Source: Paragonimus westermani (taxonomy: Eukaryota > Platyhelminthes > Trematoda > Plagiorchiida > Troglotrematidae). Taken from it: a DNA stretch of 64,000 nucleotides. The position numbers and the translations under genes were made by a program. The notes below the pieces were generated by a model. The model searched no databases, was not told the origin of the DNA, and saw only the letters and a program-made list of their open reading frames with translations. The stretch is from the NCBI GenBank assembly GCA_008508345.1, contig QNGE01002742.1, positions 34,675-98,674 on the forward strand, given 5' to 3'. This document shows positions 12,982 to 24,412 of this stretch, piece by piece (positions within the stretch are counted from its first letter, which is position 1; each line of letters opens with the position of its first letter).

Positions 12982-15900
12982 ACAGGTCGCCGCGATTTGT
13001 GGTTAACCACACACATAATATAATGATGATCGTATCAAAGGTTTGAAGTTATGGAATATCAGCAATATTCGACATTTGTGCCGTGACTTCTTGGCAGAAA
13101 AGCTTAAGATTTACCAACACTTTTCGAACAGGGTTGACGGCGAAATCCATCCTCTCTGATGACAGACGTGATGCGGTTGCATTGTTTGACGCATTCTCTT
13201 AAAGTAAGTTTAGTTTGTCTTAGCTGTTGTTTGTCCCAGGCTGCTTGGTTCAATACAATCAGATGTTTTGCTCTAGTATTCTATGGTGTGGTTTCAGGCC
13301 GCCACCCTGTTTAACGTTTAGCTGTATATACTGCAGATTATCTGCTATGAGTGTGTGTTTGGTCTATGCTTTTTAGGTTACAGGTTCGTGTGCGCATATA
13401 AGGCTTTTCAAAAGATTACATTCAAATTGTTTGGTATGAGCGTTAAAAATGTGAGCTTTTGCGCATCTGTCTTTCCATACATTTCTTTATAGATAAGTCG
13501 TCCAAATGACCGAAATATATAAAAGAATGTTATGATTAGTTTTTACCAATCAAACAAATGGTGGTCATGCATCAATTATACTTCCTAACGGCTTCACAAG
13601 TCACAGAAACATTTTCCTGTCACATTTAGACAGGTGACATGAGATATACCAGTAGATGGCTTCAATGTATATGGCTGTTTGATAAACTTTTTTATGTTTT
13701 GCTAATGAAAGCGTCATATCCTCTTATCTTCTATAGTTGCAGCTATCCAAAGGCTTTGCACAGTGATATTTCTTGCAATATATCCCGGTATAGAGTAGGA
13801 GAATAAATCAGAAAATATCGTTTGAAGGGTTGCACGAACTACACTGAAATCCTTTACTCAAAATCCTGAATAATATATGCAGTATAACAGTTGACTCAAC
13901 AAACACGCGATCGGTAAACAGACAACATGATTGAAATCAAAGTGGAGGTCATTCTTGCAAGGTCTTATAGTTAACGTCGTCCATCTTACAAAAGAAATTA
14001 CTGTAGCACTCTTAGATTATAGTTGGAACGAAATATTGGAAACTAGTAGCTAATCACAGTAAGCCACTTCTTGTCAACCGGACAAACCAAGAGTGCTGAC
14101 AACCGTGGCTAGGTTCACTTCTTGCAGCTAATCAGTTACGGCTAAGAAACGCATAAATATTACGTAAATCGCGTGCACGAACAGAAAAATATCTTGTAAA
14201 GTTAGAGTTTATAACGTTTGGAAGCCCAAGATTGAATTTTTAAAAATATGTTTGAAACGTCAACCAGTGAGCTCTGCCTTTCTATCTCACATCTGAGTAC
14301 AAGACCCACTGCCAGGTCTTCTTCAGTTAGTATCTAAATCCTACTCATTTACATTGGTCCGCCGTTACAAAGCATAAAGCCTGTTCGTCGACTAACGTTG
14401 CTGAAAACCTAAATTTTTATACAGAGTTTGATATTGAATGCGTCCTGCTTTCTTACAAGTCGTAAGCCGACAGCACAACATACTGAAAAGCCACATAAGA
14501 CGGTGTGATATTTTCTTAGCTAATTTTATCTCACTTTTAGAGAAGGTCTTTGTTTCATGATCTTTTGAGTTGAGTGACCCATAAAAGTGCAAACTTCCGA
14601 TACATCGTCGGTAACCGCAGTATTGCCTGAAAGGGTTGCGTCGAAGTTGGTGAATTTAATAAATGGAAGTATTCAGCGGAGTGTAGATTTGAGCTGACAG
14701 GTTGGTAGTTTGTCTCTGTAATGGAGGCAGATACTGAATTTCACCATTCTTGGGAATGGGACTTGAGTCTGGATAGCGGAAACAGTACTCTGAGGTGTCT
14801 AAAGTACTGAAGTTGAAATTTACTCAAAACGCTGTGCTGTCTTTCCAAAGATGATATCATTCAGTAGGCTAGACTCTACCATGTGTGAGAAGGTGATACA
14901 GACCAATTTATACCCGGTTTACATCGATGATTACGATGGTTACTTGCAATGTTAACATGAACTTCCCCGGTCACTGGTGTTTATCGAGTGATTTTAATCT
15001 GACCAAACAATGGCATTAAAAACAACTCACATTCGTACACGTTTCCTAAACATTCACCAAAGTGAACGGGCAGTTTTAATTTCATCGTGATAATTCGAAC
15101 AAAAGTTATCACACTTCGTCCCGCTGATCTCGCACAACATTACCAGACAGTTGGCAAATAACACAAGCAAATGATTGCTGACGGGTAACTTCGCGAGTTA
15201 AGTAAAGGTATGAAAGATATTCAAATTTTGCAATCCTTTCATGCTCTGAACCCAAAGTTTAAAGAAGTGAGTTTGTTATATTGTATGCCAAAAACTGATT
15301 CATCATCCAGTTAGTGAATCATACATTTTAAAACAGTTGCCATAAATTTGCTTAGAGTTCAAAAATATGACGTTTATTGTCTTCCATTATGTGGTCCTAT
15401 TCGTGACCCGTTCAGACTGTGACCACGCCGTTGATTAAAGACTAAATGATGTAACATGTTGAGTCGTTGTAGTCTAATTGCTGGCTAGCTTTGTTTCCAG
15501 ATTTACAATACCATGCAGTGCATATTAACTATGTATTGTTGGAATTCAACAGTTTTCGACGGTAGTACCCTAAGCAGTACCATGAAAACACCAAACTTTT
15601 AGCGTCGCTTGGTGAAAATGAGAATGTACCATTTCATTAAGATAACATACTATGAAACCTTTTTATACTTAGCTGGATGGAAGTAAAAAAACATGGATTA
15701 CCTTCATCCTATTTTTAGACATTGCTGCTCTCATCACTTTGGGATGATCTCTTGTTTACCCATTTCACTTGTTTTCTACACGATAGTTCTCTTTACGTGG
15801 ATCTTTTGGAAATTTTGAAGCCGCATTTATGTGAACGCTCGGAATTAACTGAAAACCCTGCGAGTAAAGCGAAAATTTATTTGTATATACCCTCTTCCTT

Positions 15901-17939
15901 TCCGTAAATTACCCCTCAAAAACAACCGATTTATCTTTACAAATGAGGGAAACTTCAAACCACAGACTTTTGGAGTTGTGTTTACGATTATAAGGTGCCG
16001 TGTAGTCTTTAATTTCCGTATGTACAGGGATTGGTTCAGAAATTTGATTAATTCGAGACGGAAGCCATAGTTTTGGATTTAAAAACTTCTTGAGAATGCA
16101 TCGAGGCTACTAGGTGACCCTGCTCACTTCCACGTAAGAGACATTCCTATACTCCTACTGTTACGCAGCCAATTACAGTGAGTGTTTTTTGGTGCACTTT
16201 ATATGTGTACAAAAATAGACTTAAACACAAATACGTTTGGTTTTGTATAAAAAGTATGTAGTGCTTCCTCAGAAAGGCATGACCAAAACAAGTAGCATTA
16301 TAATGCAAGTCCGGTTACCATCTAAGTCATAAAGTGCTCACATTTATTTCACTGCTCTAGTTACCAGCTTGTGTAATCAACATTAATCAAGTCACAGGTC
16401 TTATTATTTTCTCGATTAAAAATACCTGTTGAGGTCTGTAAAAGTTCTCATTGGTTAGACGTTGGCAACATGGTCCACATTATGTTCGAAATTAGCCATA
16501 GCTGACAGAGGTAAGAAACCACTAATTTGAATGCTTTATATCCGACGGTTGAGGGGTTTCAAATTTCTGTCTCACTCCAATCGCTTCCCCTCATACAGTT
16601 TTCCCCAGTTTCACATGCTTACGATCTTTATACGCCTACTAGATGAAATAAACTATCACCTCACTCCCTGTTTCTGTCAACACCTTGTGGTGCACTGTAT
16701 ATTACAATGTATCAGCGTTGTTCTGATAGGCAAGTCACAAGTGTACAGCACACCGATAAGTGCAAATGAAGTAGTTGCAAGAAACTGTAATCTAATGTGT
16801 GAACGTGAGTAAGCGTATTCAGCTTCCATGGACCGCATGGTCTTTTGACTGATTCCGCTTTAACCCCATTTCTTCATCAGACACAGTCCGACGTCATCAA
16901 CTGATGTTTACCATAGACCCATATTATACAGGTAAAGCAGGTGACTACTAGATTTTGTAGAAGCTCATGCAACAGCGGGACAGCTTTGTGTCTTTTACCC
17001 GACTGTTACTAGGTGTAGCACGAAAGAAATGTGTCATTGCACGAAGTCAATTTAACATGATCGTTTTGGCTTGCTTCCTCCGTAAATGTCAACCCACCGA
17101 AATGATACGGTTTTTCGCTTTTACTGTCTTATTAAGTTTGAACTAGATAGGTAGTGGTTTTTAAAATTTGCGAAGCTTAATTTTCGTGGAGTGTAAAAGT
17201 ACATAATTTGCTGTGTTGTATGAGATTTCTCGACAAATATGAAGAATGCTAAGCTCAGTCAACTGTGAGAGACTTGGTGCATAAGAAAAACTCAGAATTT
17301 GCCTGAAATCCACCTGATCCAGTGATAGCAACAATCACCTGGGAATAACTCTTGGCTCTATGGCAGATCGAGCGCATACCTCAACCGTACAGATACTACT
17401 TTAGTTTTGACGATTTTGATGAGTTAAACTCCAAGATACGACCATCACTGTTTCGGAGAAACTGGGAACACTGCATTAACAAACAGAGGGCTTACCCAAA
17501 GAAACTTTAATTTGTCTACGATGCATTACACGCAGAACTAAGCAATTAATATTTATACAAACAACTTACTTCCTACTGAATTCTTTCAATAATGTTTGTT
17601 CTTATTAACACCGTTAGCACCAATTAGACATTTCAAAGTGATACGCGGTTTGCGGATGTTAGCAAGAACTTGCCTAATGTGGAGCCATTGCCACAGTGGT
17701 CTTCACCGGTGGTCTGTGATAACGTGGGTTAGAATATAAATTCCAGTCGTGACTAACAAATATATATGTATGTTTACATACTTATATTAGTCAACAAGAC
17801 AAAAGCCAAAACAGTAACAAACACGTCAGTTGAGTATGTAAAACTGAGAAGCTATAAAATTCAAGAACTTAGAGTATGCTGCTCATCTGATGGGGAAGGT
17901 GATCGAAATGTTTATACAAGTGCGAAACCTGTCACCATA
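12982..17939. other. Intergenic stretch, nothing supported
   Basis: AT-rich sequence with only short open frames. The frame 16531-16812 (+) ends near a donor-like GTGAGTAAG but has no recognisable product. Confidence 0.55.
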
Positions 17940-18085
17940 TATGGGCGCTGTTCCATTCATATCACAATTGCTGAAGAGCTCTAACAAAAATGGAACTGGA
18001 GTTTAGTGCTGTCGTTTGAAAAGGGTTGGAGCTGAAAGGTTTATGAGAATGCGACAGCTGCGACCAACTGCAAGTGATTTTCAAG
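17940..18085 (+). mobile_element. Decayed SINE copy (hammerhead region and tail)
   Basis: The run CTGAAGAGCTCTAAC, GGAACTGGAGTTTAGTGC, then GGTTTATGAGAATGCGACAG and CAAGTGATTTTCAAG follows the SINE order from the ribozyme to the tail. The tRNA-like head is hardly visible. Stem II is lost, so the ribozyme is inactive. It is the first of three SINE copies within about 1 kb. Confidence 0.65.
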
Positions 18086-18281
18086 TAATACGATTTATGT
18101 CAGTGAACACTGCAGGCAACGTTGTGACCGCTTAGGATGAACGGATCGTTGGGACAACATCCAGACCACTCACACGATTCTGTGACAGAAGGCCGTAGCC
18201 ATAATTGGACTGGTGTAAGTTTATACTGTTGCTCAAGAAATTTGTTTGATTAACCCGCATACAGCCATAACATTCATAAAA

Positions 18282-18512
18282 TTTTCACGTTGACCATCAC
18301 TCACATTTGATCGCAGCCTACGCATTCAGATAGACATTCCAGCCAGCCTTTTTCGAAAAAAAGCAATAGATTCGAGGTGCGCTCTCGTTAGAGCTCGTCA
18401 GAAGTGCATATCGTTGTCACGACCGGGATTTGAACTCCGTCCATTGGAATCATGAGGCCACCCTTTTGAGCACTTCGCCGTTGACCTCACATTAAGCACG
18501 ACCGAATTATCA
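18282..18512 (-). mobile_element. SINE copy, inverted relative to its neighbour, hammerhead degraded
   Basis: Read on the minus strand it has the same order: shared leader, tRNA-like head with CATGATT, B-box region GGAGTTCAAATCCC, hammerhead region and tail. The ribozyme keeps CTGACGAG and stem II (GCTCTAACGAGAGC), but GAAA has become GCAC and stems I and III no longer pair well, so cleavage should be lost. With the copy at 18678-18975 it forms an inverted repeat with a spacer of about 165-210 bases. Confidence 0.85.
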
Positions 18513-18677
18513 AATCTGAACGCTCAACCACTATCGCTTATGAACAATGATCAGGTTGCCCGACCGTCTCGAGAGGACACACAGTTAATGCCTGTTAACT
18601 CCGATCGATAACCCCGCGATAAGGACTTCTGAGACAGGTCGAGATCACAGAACTCATTAAACCTGCAAGGCGATATT

Positions 18678-18975
18678 TTTAATTCGATCGTGCCTTATGT
18701 GAGGTCAATGGCGCAATGGTTAATACGGTTGCCTCATGATTGGAATGGCCGGAGTTTAAATCCCGGCCGTGGCAAGGATATGCACTACTGACGAGCTCTA
18801 ATGAGAGCGAAACTCGAGTCTAGTGCTTCTTCTCTAAATAGGCTGGCTGGAAAGTCTATGTGAATGCGGACGCTGCGATCAAATGTGAGTGATGGTCAAC
18901 TTGAAAATAAACCAAATCCCCGACTACTCATCAGTAATTCGTAAAATTCCTCGGAACTGATTGAATAGGAAAGCC
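18678..18975 (+). mobile_element. tRNA-derived SINE with hammerhead ribozyme, best-preserved copy
   Basis: The copy has a tRNA-like head from about 18700 with a pol III A box (TGGCGCAATGG, 18709-18719). A CAT triplet sits in the anticodon position (18735-18737), and a B-box-like AGTTTAAATC lies in a GC-rich stem (18747-18768). A complete hammerhead motif (18782-18826) follows. After it comes a shared tail (GGCTGGCTGGAAAGTCTATG, then GCTGCGATCAAATGTGAGTG, then TTGAAAATAAA and CCCCGACTACTCAT) that also occurs in the other copies. About 20 bases before the head are shared with the inverted neighbour at 18282-18512. The layout matches the schistosome Sm-alpha type of SINE: pol III head plus self-cleaving ribozyme. 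It would be mobilised by a LINE in trans. Ends are set by comparison between copies. Confidence 0.85.
18782..18826 (+). ncRNA. Type I hammerhead ribozyme with complete core
   Basis: Stem I is GCACTA (18782-18787) with TAGTGC (18821-18826). The core CTGACGA is 18788-18794. Stem II is GCTCT (18795-18799) with AGAGC (18804-18808), closed by an AATG loop. GAAA is 18809-18812, its last A opening stem III (ACT with AGT, 18812-18814 and 18817-18819), and C18820 is the expected cleavage site. All conserved core bases of the motif are present. Stem III has only three pairs and a two-base loop; in known short-stem-III hammerheads, cleavage is thought to work best through dimers of two motifs. Activity is predicted, not shown. 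Confidence 0.88.
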
Positions 18976-21900
18976 TCGCGCTGCCACAGCTTTCATCCGT
19001 TCGGGTAGTAATCAGAACGAAAGACTTAGTTCAAGCTGCTAGTTAACAAATAATACACGCTGCCTATAATTATGTGCACTTCACACATGAGAACTCCCAC
19101 GATTAAGTTGAGGCTCAAACTGGTGTTTTTTCTTCATGTATATTATCGTGCTACTCACAAATGAATAGTAGGCCGTTTTGCACAATATCGGTTCTACTTT
19201 TTCCCAGTAGATCTTGCGAATCTTCTCGCGTTTTTGATCGGGGGTACAAAATACCACTTAGAACAACTTGGCAACTCTTTTGAAAGTTCAACTTAGCACA
19301 ACTTATGGTGTTGTTGTTACTAGCTCAGACACCCCCCTTCTTTTCTAAAATAACTGCAGAGGTGTTCCCATAGTTCCTGATCAATCCTCACCAAACAACT
19401 TACTTTATTTCGGTTTAGCCTCCAGCCTCACATCGTAACCAGAAAAAAATGATGTTCAACAACCAAGTTTTGTTTTGTGTATTCCCTGGTGCAGAGTATC
19501 TCACGTTGGCAACACCAAAAGAATCATGCAAACACAATCTTATGTGGTTGAACAGCGATATGTTTACGAGATTTTCAAGCGCTCCCGTTGCCAACTGGAA
19601 GGACTTTGATATCTTCACTTACAGACACGATACCTATTGACTCCACATTGAATGAATGAGGATTGAAAACATCGTTTAGTTATCAGCTTCACAGAGGGAA
19701 CCGCTGGATGTTTGCAAAACTCGCTGGTTTCCCAGTTGTGCATGTGAGTTTATCCTCATGCCATCAACCGACACAACATTTCACTGCATTTTAACTGCAC
19801 TTTCGATGTACAGCGCAACAGAAGAGATTCCTTGATTTTCGATGGGAGCATCATTTTAATGTCTGACTGAAATATGCAATCGTGTCAAAAATCGATGGTT
19901 TTCGGCTTCTGGGAATCCAAAAACTGATAAACAGATATCGGGTGGATATACTTGAAGGACTATGACCTCAAGGCATTTCACGATACCAGCAACCTCGCCC
20001 CCTTCCCCTTAACTTCTGGAAGATGGTGTATATTGAGTCGAATCAAGTTAGACAGATGATCACTACACCGTTGTGTGATAGGGTGGACTGAATTTCCTAT
20101 GTTCCGTCAGAATAGTGCAAATGGTGGCAAATTCAGTTTCTATGATAACGTTTTCTTCCATATATCGTTTAAGACCATCAATAGTGCAGCTTTCGAACAA
20201 CATGTTTGTGTTTTTCACTTTCTCGCCTTTTTGGAAATAAATTTCTTTTGCAAAAATCGCTTGCACATTCTTAATATGATCGGGGGAGCTGAGCGTAATT
20301 GTCCCAAACATTTACCAAACCTTGTGAGCAGGAGTTCATAAGGCACATCTATTATCAAGATAATAGTTTTCTTTCCGACTATTCCCGCATCGCAATAATA
20401 ATAATAGCAAGTAATAAAAATTCTCGGACTTTAATTTATCCCGTACAAATAAAGGCTGAGGAATAAGTTCAAACCAAATCAATAAACTTTCAAAATTTAC
20501 TCGACATTCTTGCTAATGACCGTTAGAGAGCGAACTGATTAAATAGGGTCTTGGTAATGGTAATTAAACCGATGTTCCTGCAAACCGATTGGCTGCAGGG
20601 CCATACCACATCCACTATGATTGTTTTGGAAGTTGGCTTTCAGTAAGTAATTGATCGGGTCAGTCATCACAGCGGGGGAAAAATACCATCATTTGTGAGA
20701 CAGAAGCCCACCCGTGAAAGATCAAAATTAAAAGCTCCGGGAGTAATAATTAAGGAAATGTAATGGTCCAGTTACTGTTTTCCTGACCGTTTACACCTTC
20801 ATTTTATTTTACTTTCTGTGCTGCTGGAAGAAAAAGTCAGATGTATTGATTACTTTTTTACGTTCTTGAGTTTAACGGTGATTTCTGAATCATTCAGTTT
20901 GTTAGTTAACAAGCGTTACTGCACGACTTTGTTTGAATTATGAGCAATTAGTCCTAATCTGAATTCCACTGCTTGTTTGCAAGTTGGTCATGTTTTATTT
21001 ATTGAATGAACATATGTACTGGTGAAACTTTTGATTCCCCCAGCTGAACAGACATACTGTGAGTCTTAGGTTCCCATTAGCTTGAGAAGTTTGCGTACAA
21101 ACAAAATTGGTTATACTGTAAATTGCGCTAGATTTCCAGCGTTTTGGGTTGTTGAGTGCAACATCCAAAACTCTGGCATCTTTCTTACTGAGCGTTCAAA
21201 CTTAAATACCACATTATTTTAACTAAATAGGTCTTCTTCTTGCGTACAACTTAAATGACTGAACATCTGAAGCATTGTGTTTGAGAACAACATGCAAGGC
21301 TGAGTCAGGCAGTACTGTTAACTTGCTACCTGTGACAAAGTTAACCTTCATACCGCAAAAGCTACCGGACAGTCACTGGTCATATTAGTCACGAAAGGAT
21401 CAACTAACAGTTGTTATACTTCAAAGATATTGCAGACATTGACACATAAGCGTTGCGCAACTCACCCATATCTTTGTTGGCTAAAAATATTTGATATGTT
21501 TAAGGCAACAACAGCGCATTTAATTTAATGCCTACTCCATGCCTGTTTACGTTTTCGAACTGTTCTTTCGAAACACACACGAGCTAAATCAATCTTTATC
21601 GTAAGTTAGGCACCAATCCAGTTGCTGTTGCAAGTAAATCTAAAGGGGTACGATAACTGAAGTCTTCGATAGCGTACTGCTAGACTCTTCTCACAATGAA
21701 AAATCAATCTCCCAGGCAAATTCTAACAGATCAGGCACGTTAGAGCCCATGATTAATGAGAGAACGAATGCACATAAGACGGAAAACTCGACTCAGTGGT
21801 CGTACTGGGTGCAGAGGTACAATCGTGTACATACCTAATCAGCCGTGATTATTTGTATGATGACAGGGCTGAATCAGTAAAACTCTCTAGTAGAATTGTC

Positions 21901-22189
21901 TGGACGAAAAGACAGAGACCTAAGAACGAATCCAAAAGCCCCATCATAGAAAACCAGCCGATAGGTACCAGCTACCTAGCGAATTGTGAAAGCCTGGGAA
22001 AAATCCACCTGATGAAGACTGTCTCGAAATTGACAGTTTATTACTAATACTATTGTTTTAAACGTCGGTCAGAATCGCAACATGCGCTTTCACACCCATT
22101 CTGAGATATGTTCCGTGATCCCAAAGCACTGTTACCGACCAGCCATGCTTGTCCATTTGTATGTGTTATCAAATTAAATCGGCAAATAA

Positions 22190-22345
22190 CGAGGGCTCTC
22201 TTCAAATGATAAATGTACGCATTACTGGTGACCTCTAACTGGAAATAAAACCGGATTAGTGGTTGTTTCCAGATGGGGCGGATTGAGAACTGCGTTTGAG
22301 CGCGAGGGCTGCGGTCGAACGTAAGTGATGTTCATTTTACTAATA
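22190..22345 (+). mobile_element. Highly decayed SINE copy
   Basis: GCATTACTGGTGACCTCTAACTGG corresponds to the hammerhead 5' half, followed by AAAACCGGATTAGTGG for the 3' half. GGGCTGCGGTCGAACGTAAG with TGATGTTCA corresponds to the tail. Spacing matches the intact copy within a few bases. No functional ribozyme remains. Confidence 0.55.
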
Positions 22346-24262
22346 ATTTGATAATTGAGGGAGATTGATATTTTAGAGACGTAAGTGTCACGCATTCCAA
22401 CAACGGCAACAGATGTCTGCACCCCTAGTTCGGTAGCAGTGAACTATCTGAATAATAGATTGGCGACTATGTCTCCTTGACGAGCAAACTGGATTTGACA
22501 AGATAGGCGTTATTAGATCAATGGTATGTTACTTTCAAACCCTTAAATAGACAAAACCGTGATTATTCGTTGTCAGGACGAGCTTCCTCACTTAGCTGCC
22601 ATTCACTTTGAAGTCTATTTTGGTCTCAAAACTTTCTGGCTATGCCGAAGAACGTATTCACGAGACCCATTCTCTGATACACGAGGAAGCTTCGGGAGTA
22701 CATCGTTTGGCCACTCCAGTCACACTTAGGATAAACTGAAATTTGCACTGATCCACCGAATCTTCGGATTGTGATGACGTTAAAATTAAGCAGGAGGGTG
22801 TATGTTTACATTTATGTTCAGACGTTAATTCAATTCTCTAGCGTCACTCATAATATAATAGGCGCGTTCAAACGGACAGAAAGAACATAGATTAACAAAC
22901 CCGTTTTTGGCTAAAGTGTATCATATCTAGTTTACTGTTCATCGTGTTGACCTGGTCAGCTCGACTTATTAGGTGAGAACAACACTGTTCTTATTCGGGA
23001 AAATATTTTGAATTTGACGTGCTTCATCCAAGCGGTGTCTACCATTTTCTTCAAGGAAAAATAGCTGTTGTAAGTTGCCGGCTTTGGAATTAACAAGCAA
23101 ATCCTGGTTAACAGACTTGACTACTTTCCTTTAGTAAATCCGCTATATTTAATGTACATGAGTCTAACGAGTGACTGAGGAGATAAACAATTGTAATTCT
23201 CGCTATGTGTATCAACGCAATATCGACAAAAATTGTAGAATGTAGCTGGTCAGTCCACATGAACATTTTAAAATTTTGCCCGGAACGATACAAGGTGTGT
23301 AGTTATTGTGATATCACTTGCGGTTACCCCTTACAAAAGTGAATTCAATTTGCTTCATAGATGAATCGGCTCATGGGAGCATACATGGTTACTTGGCATT
23401 ACGGTTAAGCAACAATTCATCGAACAACACTGGCATGAATTTCAGTAGATGGACGGAAGAGTTTTGTTACCTGTAAAAATCATGTATTTGACGTAACATT
23501 TCGGATCTCAATGAACACACAAAAGATTGTTACTTATTTTTTCAGGAAGGCTTCCAAGTAGAACTTTTGTAGACTGAGATAGAAACCTGAGACTGGTTCA
23601 CTGTGGAACTGGAAGAAACTACGGTAACTAAATACTGCTTTATGAAGTTGACCATGGGAAGCGCACTAATAATACTTTATGGGAAAGTAGTACAGCATGT
23701 GTTGTTTTTCACTTAGTGTATTATGACGCGTGTGTGTCATACGAAGAGGGGCGGTTTTTAAAAAAGGAAAATTTCTCAGGTAAGTGACTCCCTCAAAATA
23801 GACATGTTCTCTAGATCCATTGAACATTCATTTTTTGTCAGCTACTTATCTTCATGTTTATCCCATTGTCAAAAACGCGAAAGCTGTGCTTCACGCAAGC
23901 TACTATAACCTTTCGCGTCACGGACCTATTTTCTCGATATGAAGCCCACACCAGAAAATATATCCAGCGCATCTGCTTTTAGAATATTATGCTGGGAAAT
24001 GAGTCGACCAAAGCAACAGTATTCCGTGTACGTTTATTCTCAACATGAAGCAAGTTGTGCAGCATGCAGACTTCAAAAAGCACTGAAAAAGTTAGGGGTA
24101 GTCAAAGAGTTAGTTGAAAGTAGGCTACTATCACTCAAGGTTGACTGTGGCTATTTCATTTGGAACGATTTTTTCGAACCATAGGAATAAAGTTTCGAAC
24201 TGTCACTCGTTTTCCGGCGATTAGAAGTGAATGGCGCTTACGGTGCTTTTGATGTTCACTCT

Positions 24263-24412
24263 CTAGCCGGGTTTATGATGTCCAATAAGAAGCAGTATAG
24301 GCTGGGGTTTTGTTCTCGCTAGAGCTTGCCAGCACTGTATCTCCTTTTCACGATTGGACAGTGAACTGATGTCAATAATTTTATGAAAAAACTATGTTGA
24401 CCGCTACGCCAT
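24263..24412 (-). mobile_element. Decayed SINE copy, tail truncated
   Basis: In plus-strand order there is CTAGCCGGG, AGAAGCAGTATAGG, GGTTTTGTTCTCGCTAGAGC and TTGCCAGCACTG, then GTGAACTGATG and a head remnant TTGACCGCTACGCCAT. This matches the SINE from the start of the tail through the hammerhead to the A box on the minus strand. CTGACGAG has become CTGGCAAG, so the ribozyme is dead. Confidence 0.6.

Noticed and set aside
18700..18772. A genuine tRNA-Met gene
   Set aside because: A box, CAT triplet and B-box-like arm are present, but the anticodon and acceptor stems do not pair properly and the same block recurs joined to the hammerhead and tail, so it is the head of a SINE.
21745..21805. 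SINE-like string ATGCACATAAGACGGAAAACTCGACTCAGTGG
   Set aside because: Only a loose match to the ribozyme 3' half, with no head or tail around it.
22008..22030. Second hammerhead suggested by CTGATGAAGACTGTCTCGAAA
   Set aside because: Core-like words are present, but stem II cannot form between them in the right register and no stem I or III pairs were found.
23939..24184. 81-codon open frame (QHEASCAACRLQKALKKLG)
   Set aside because: No recognised domain, no clear splice sites, and a length expected by chance here.
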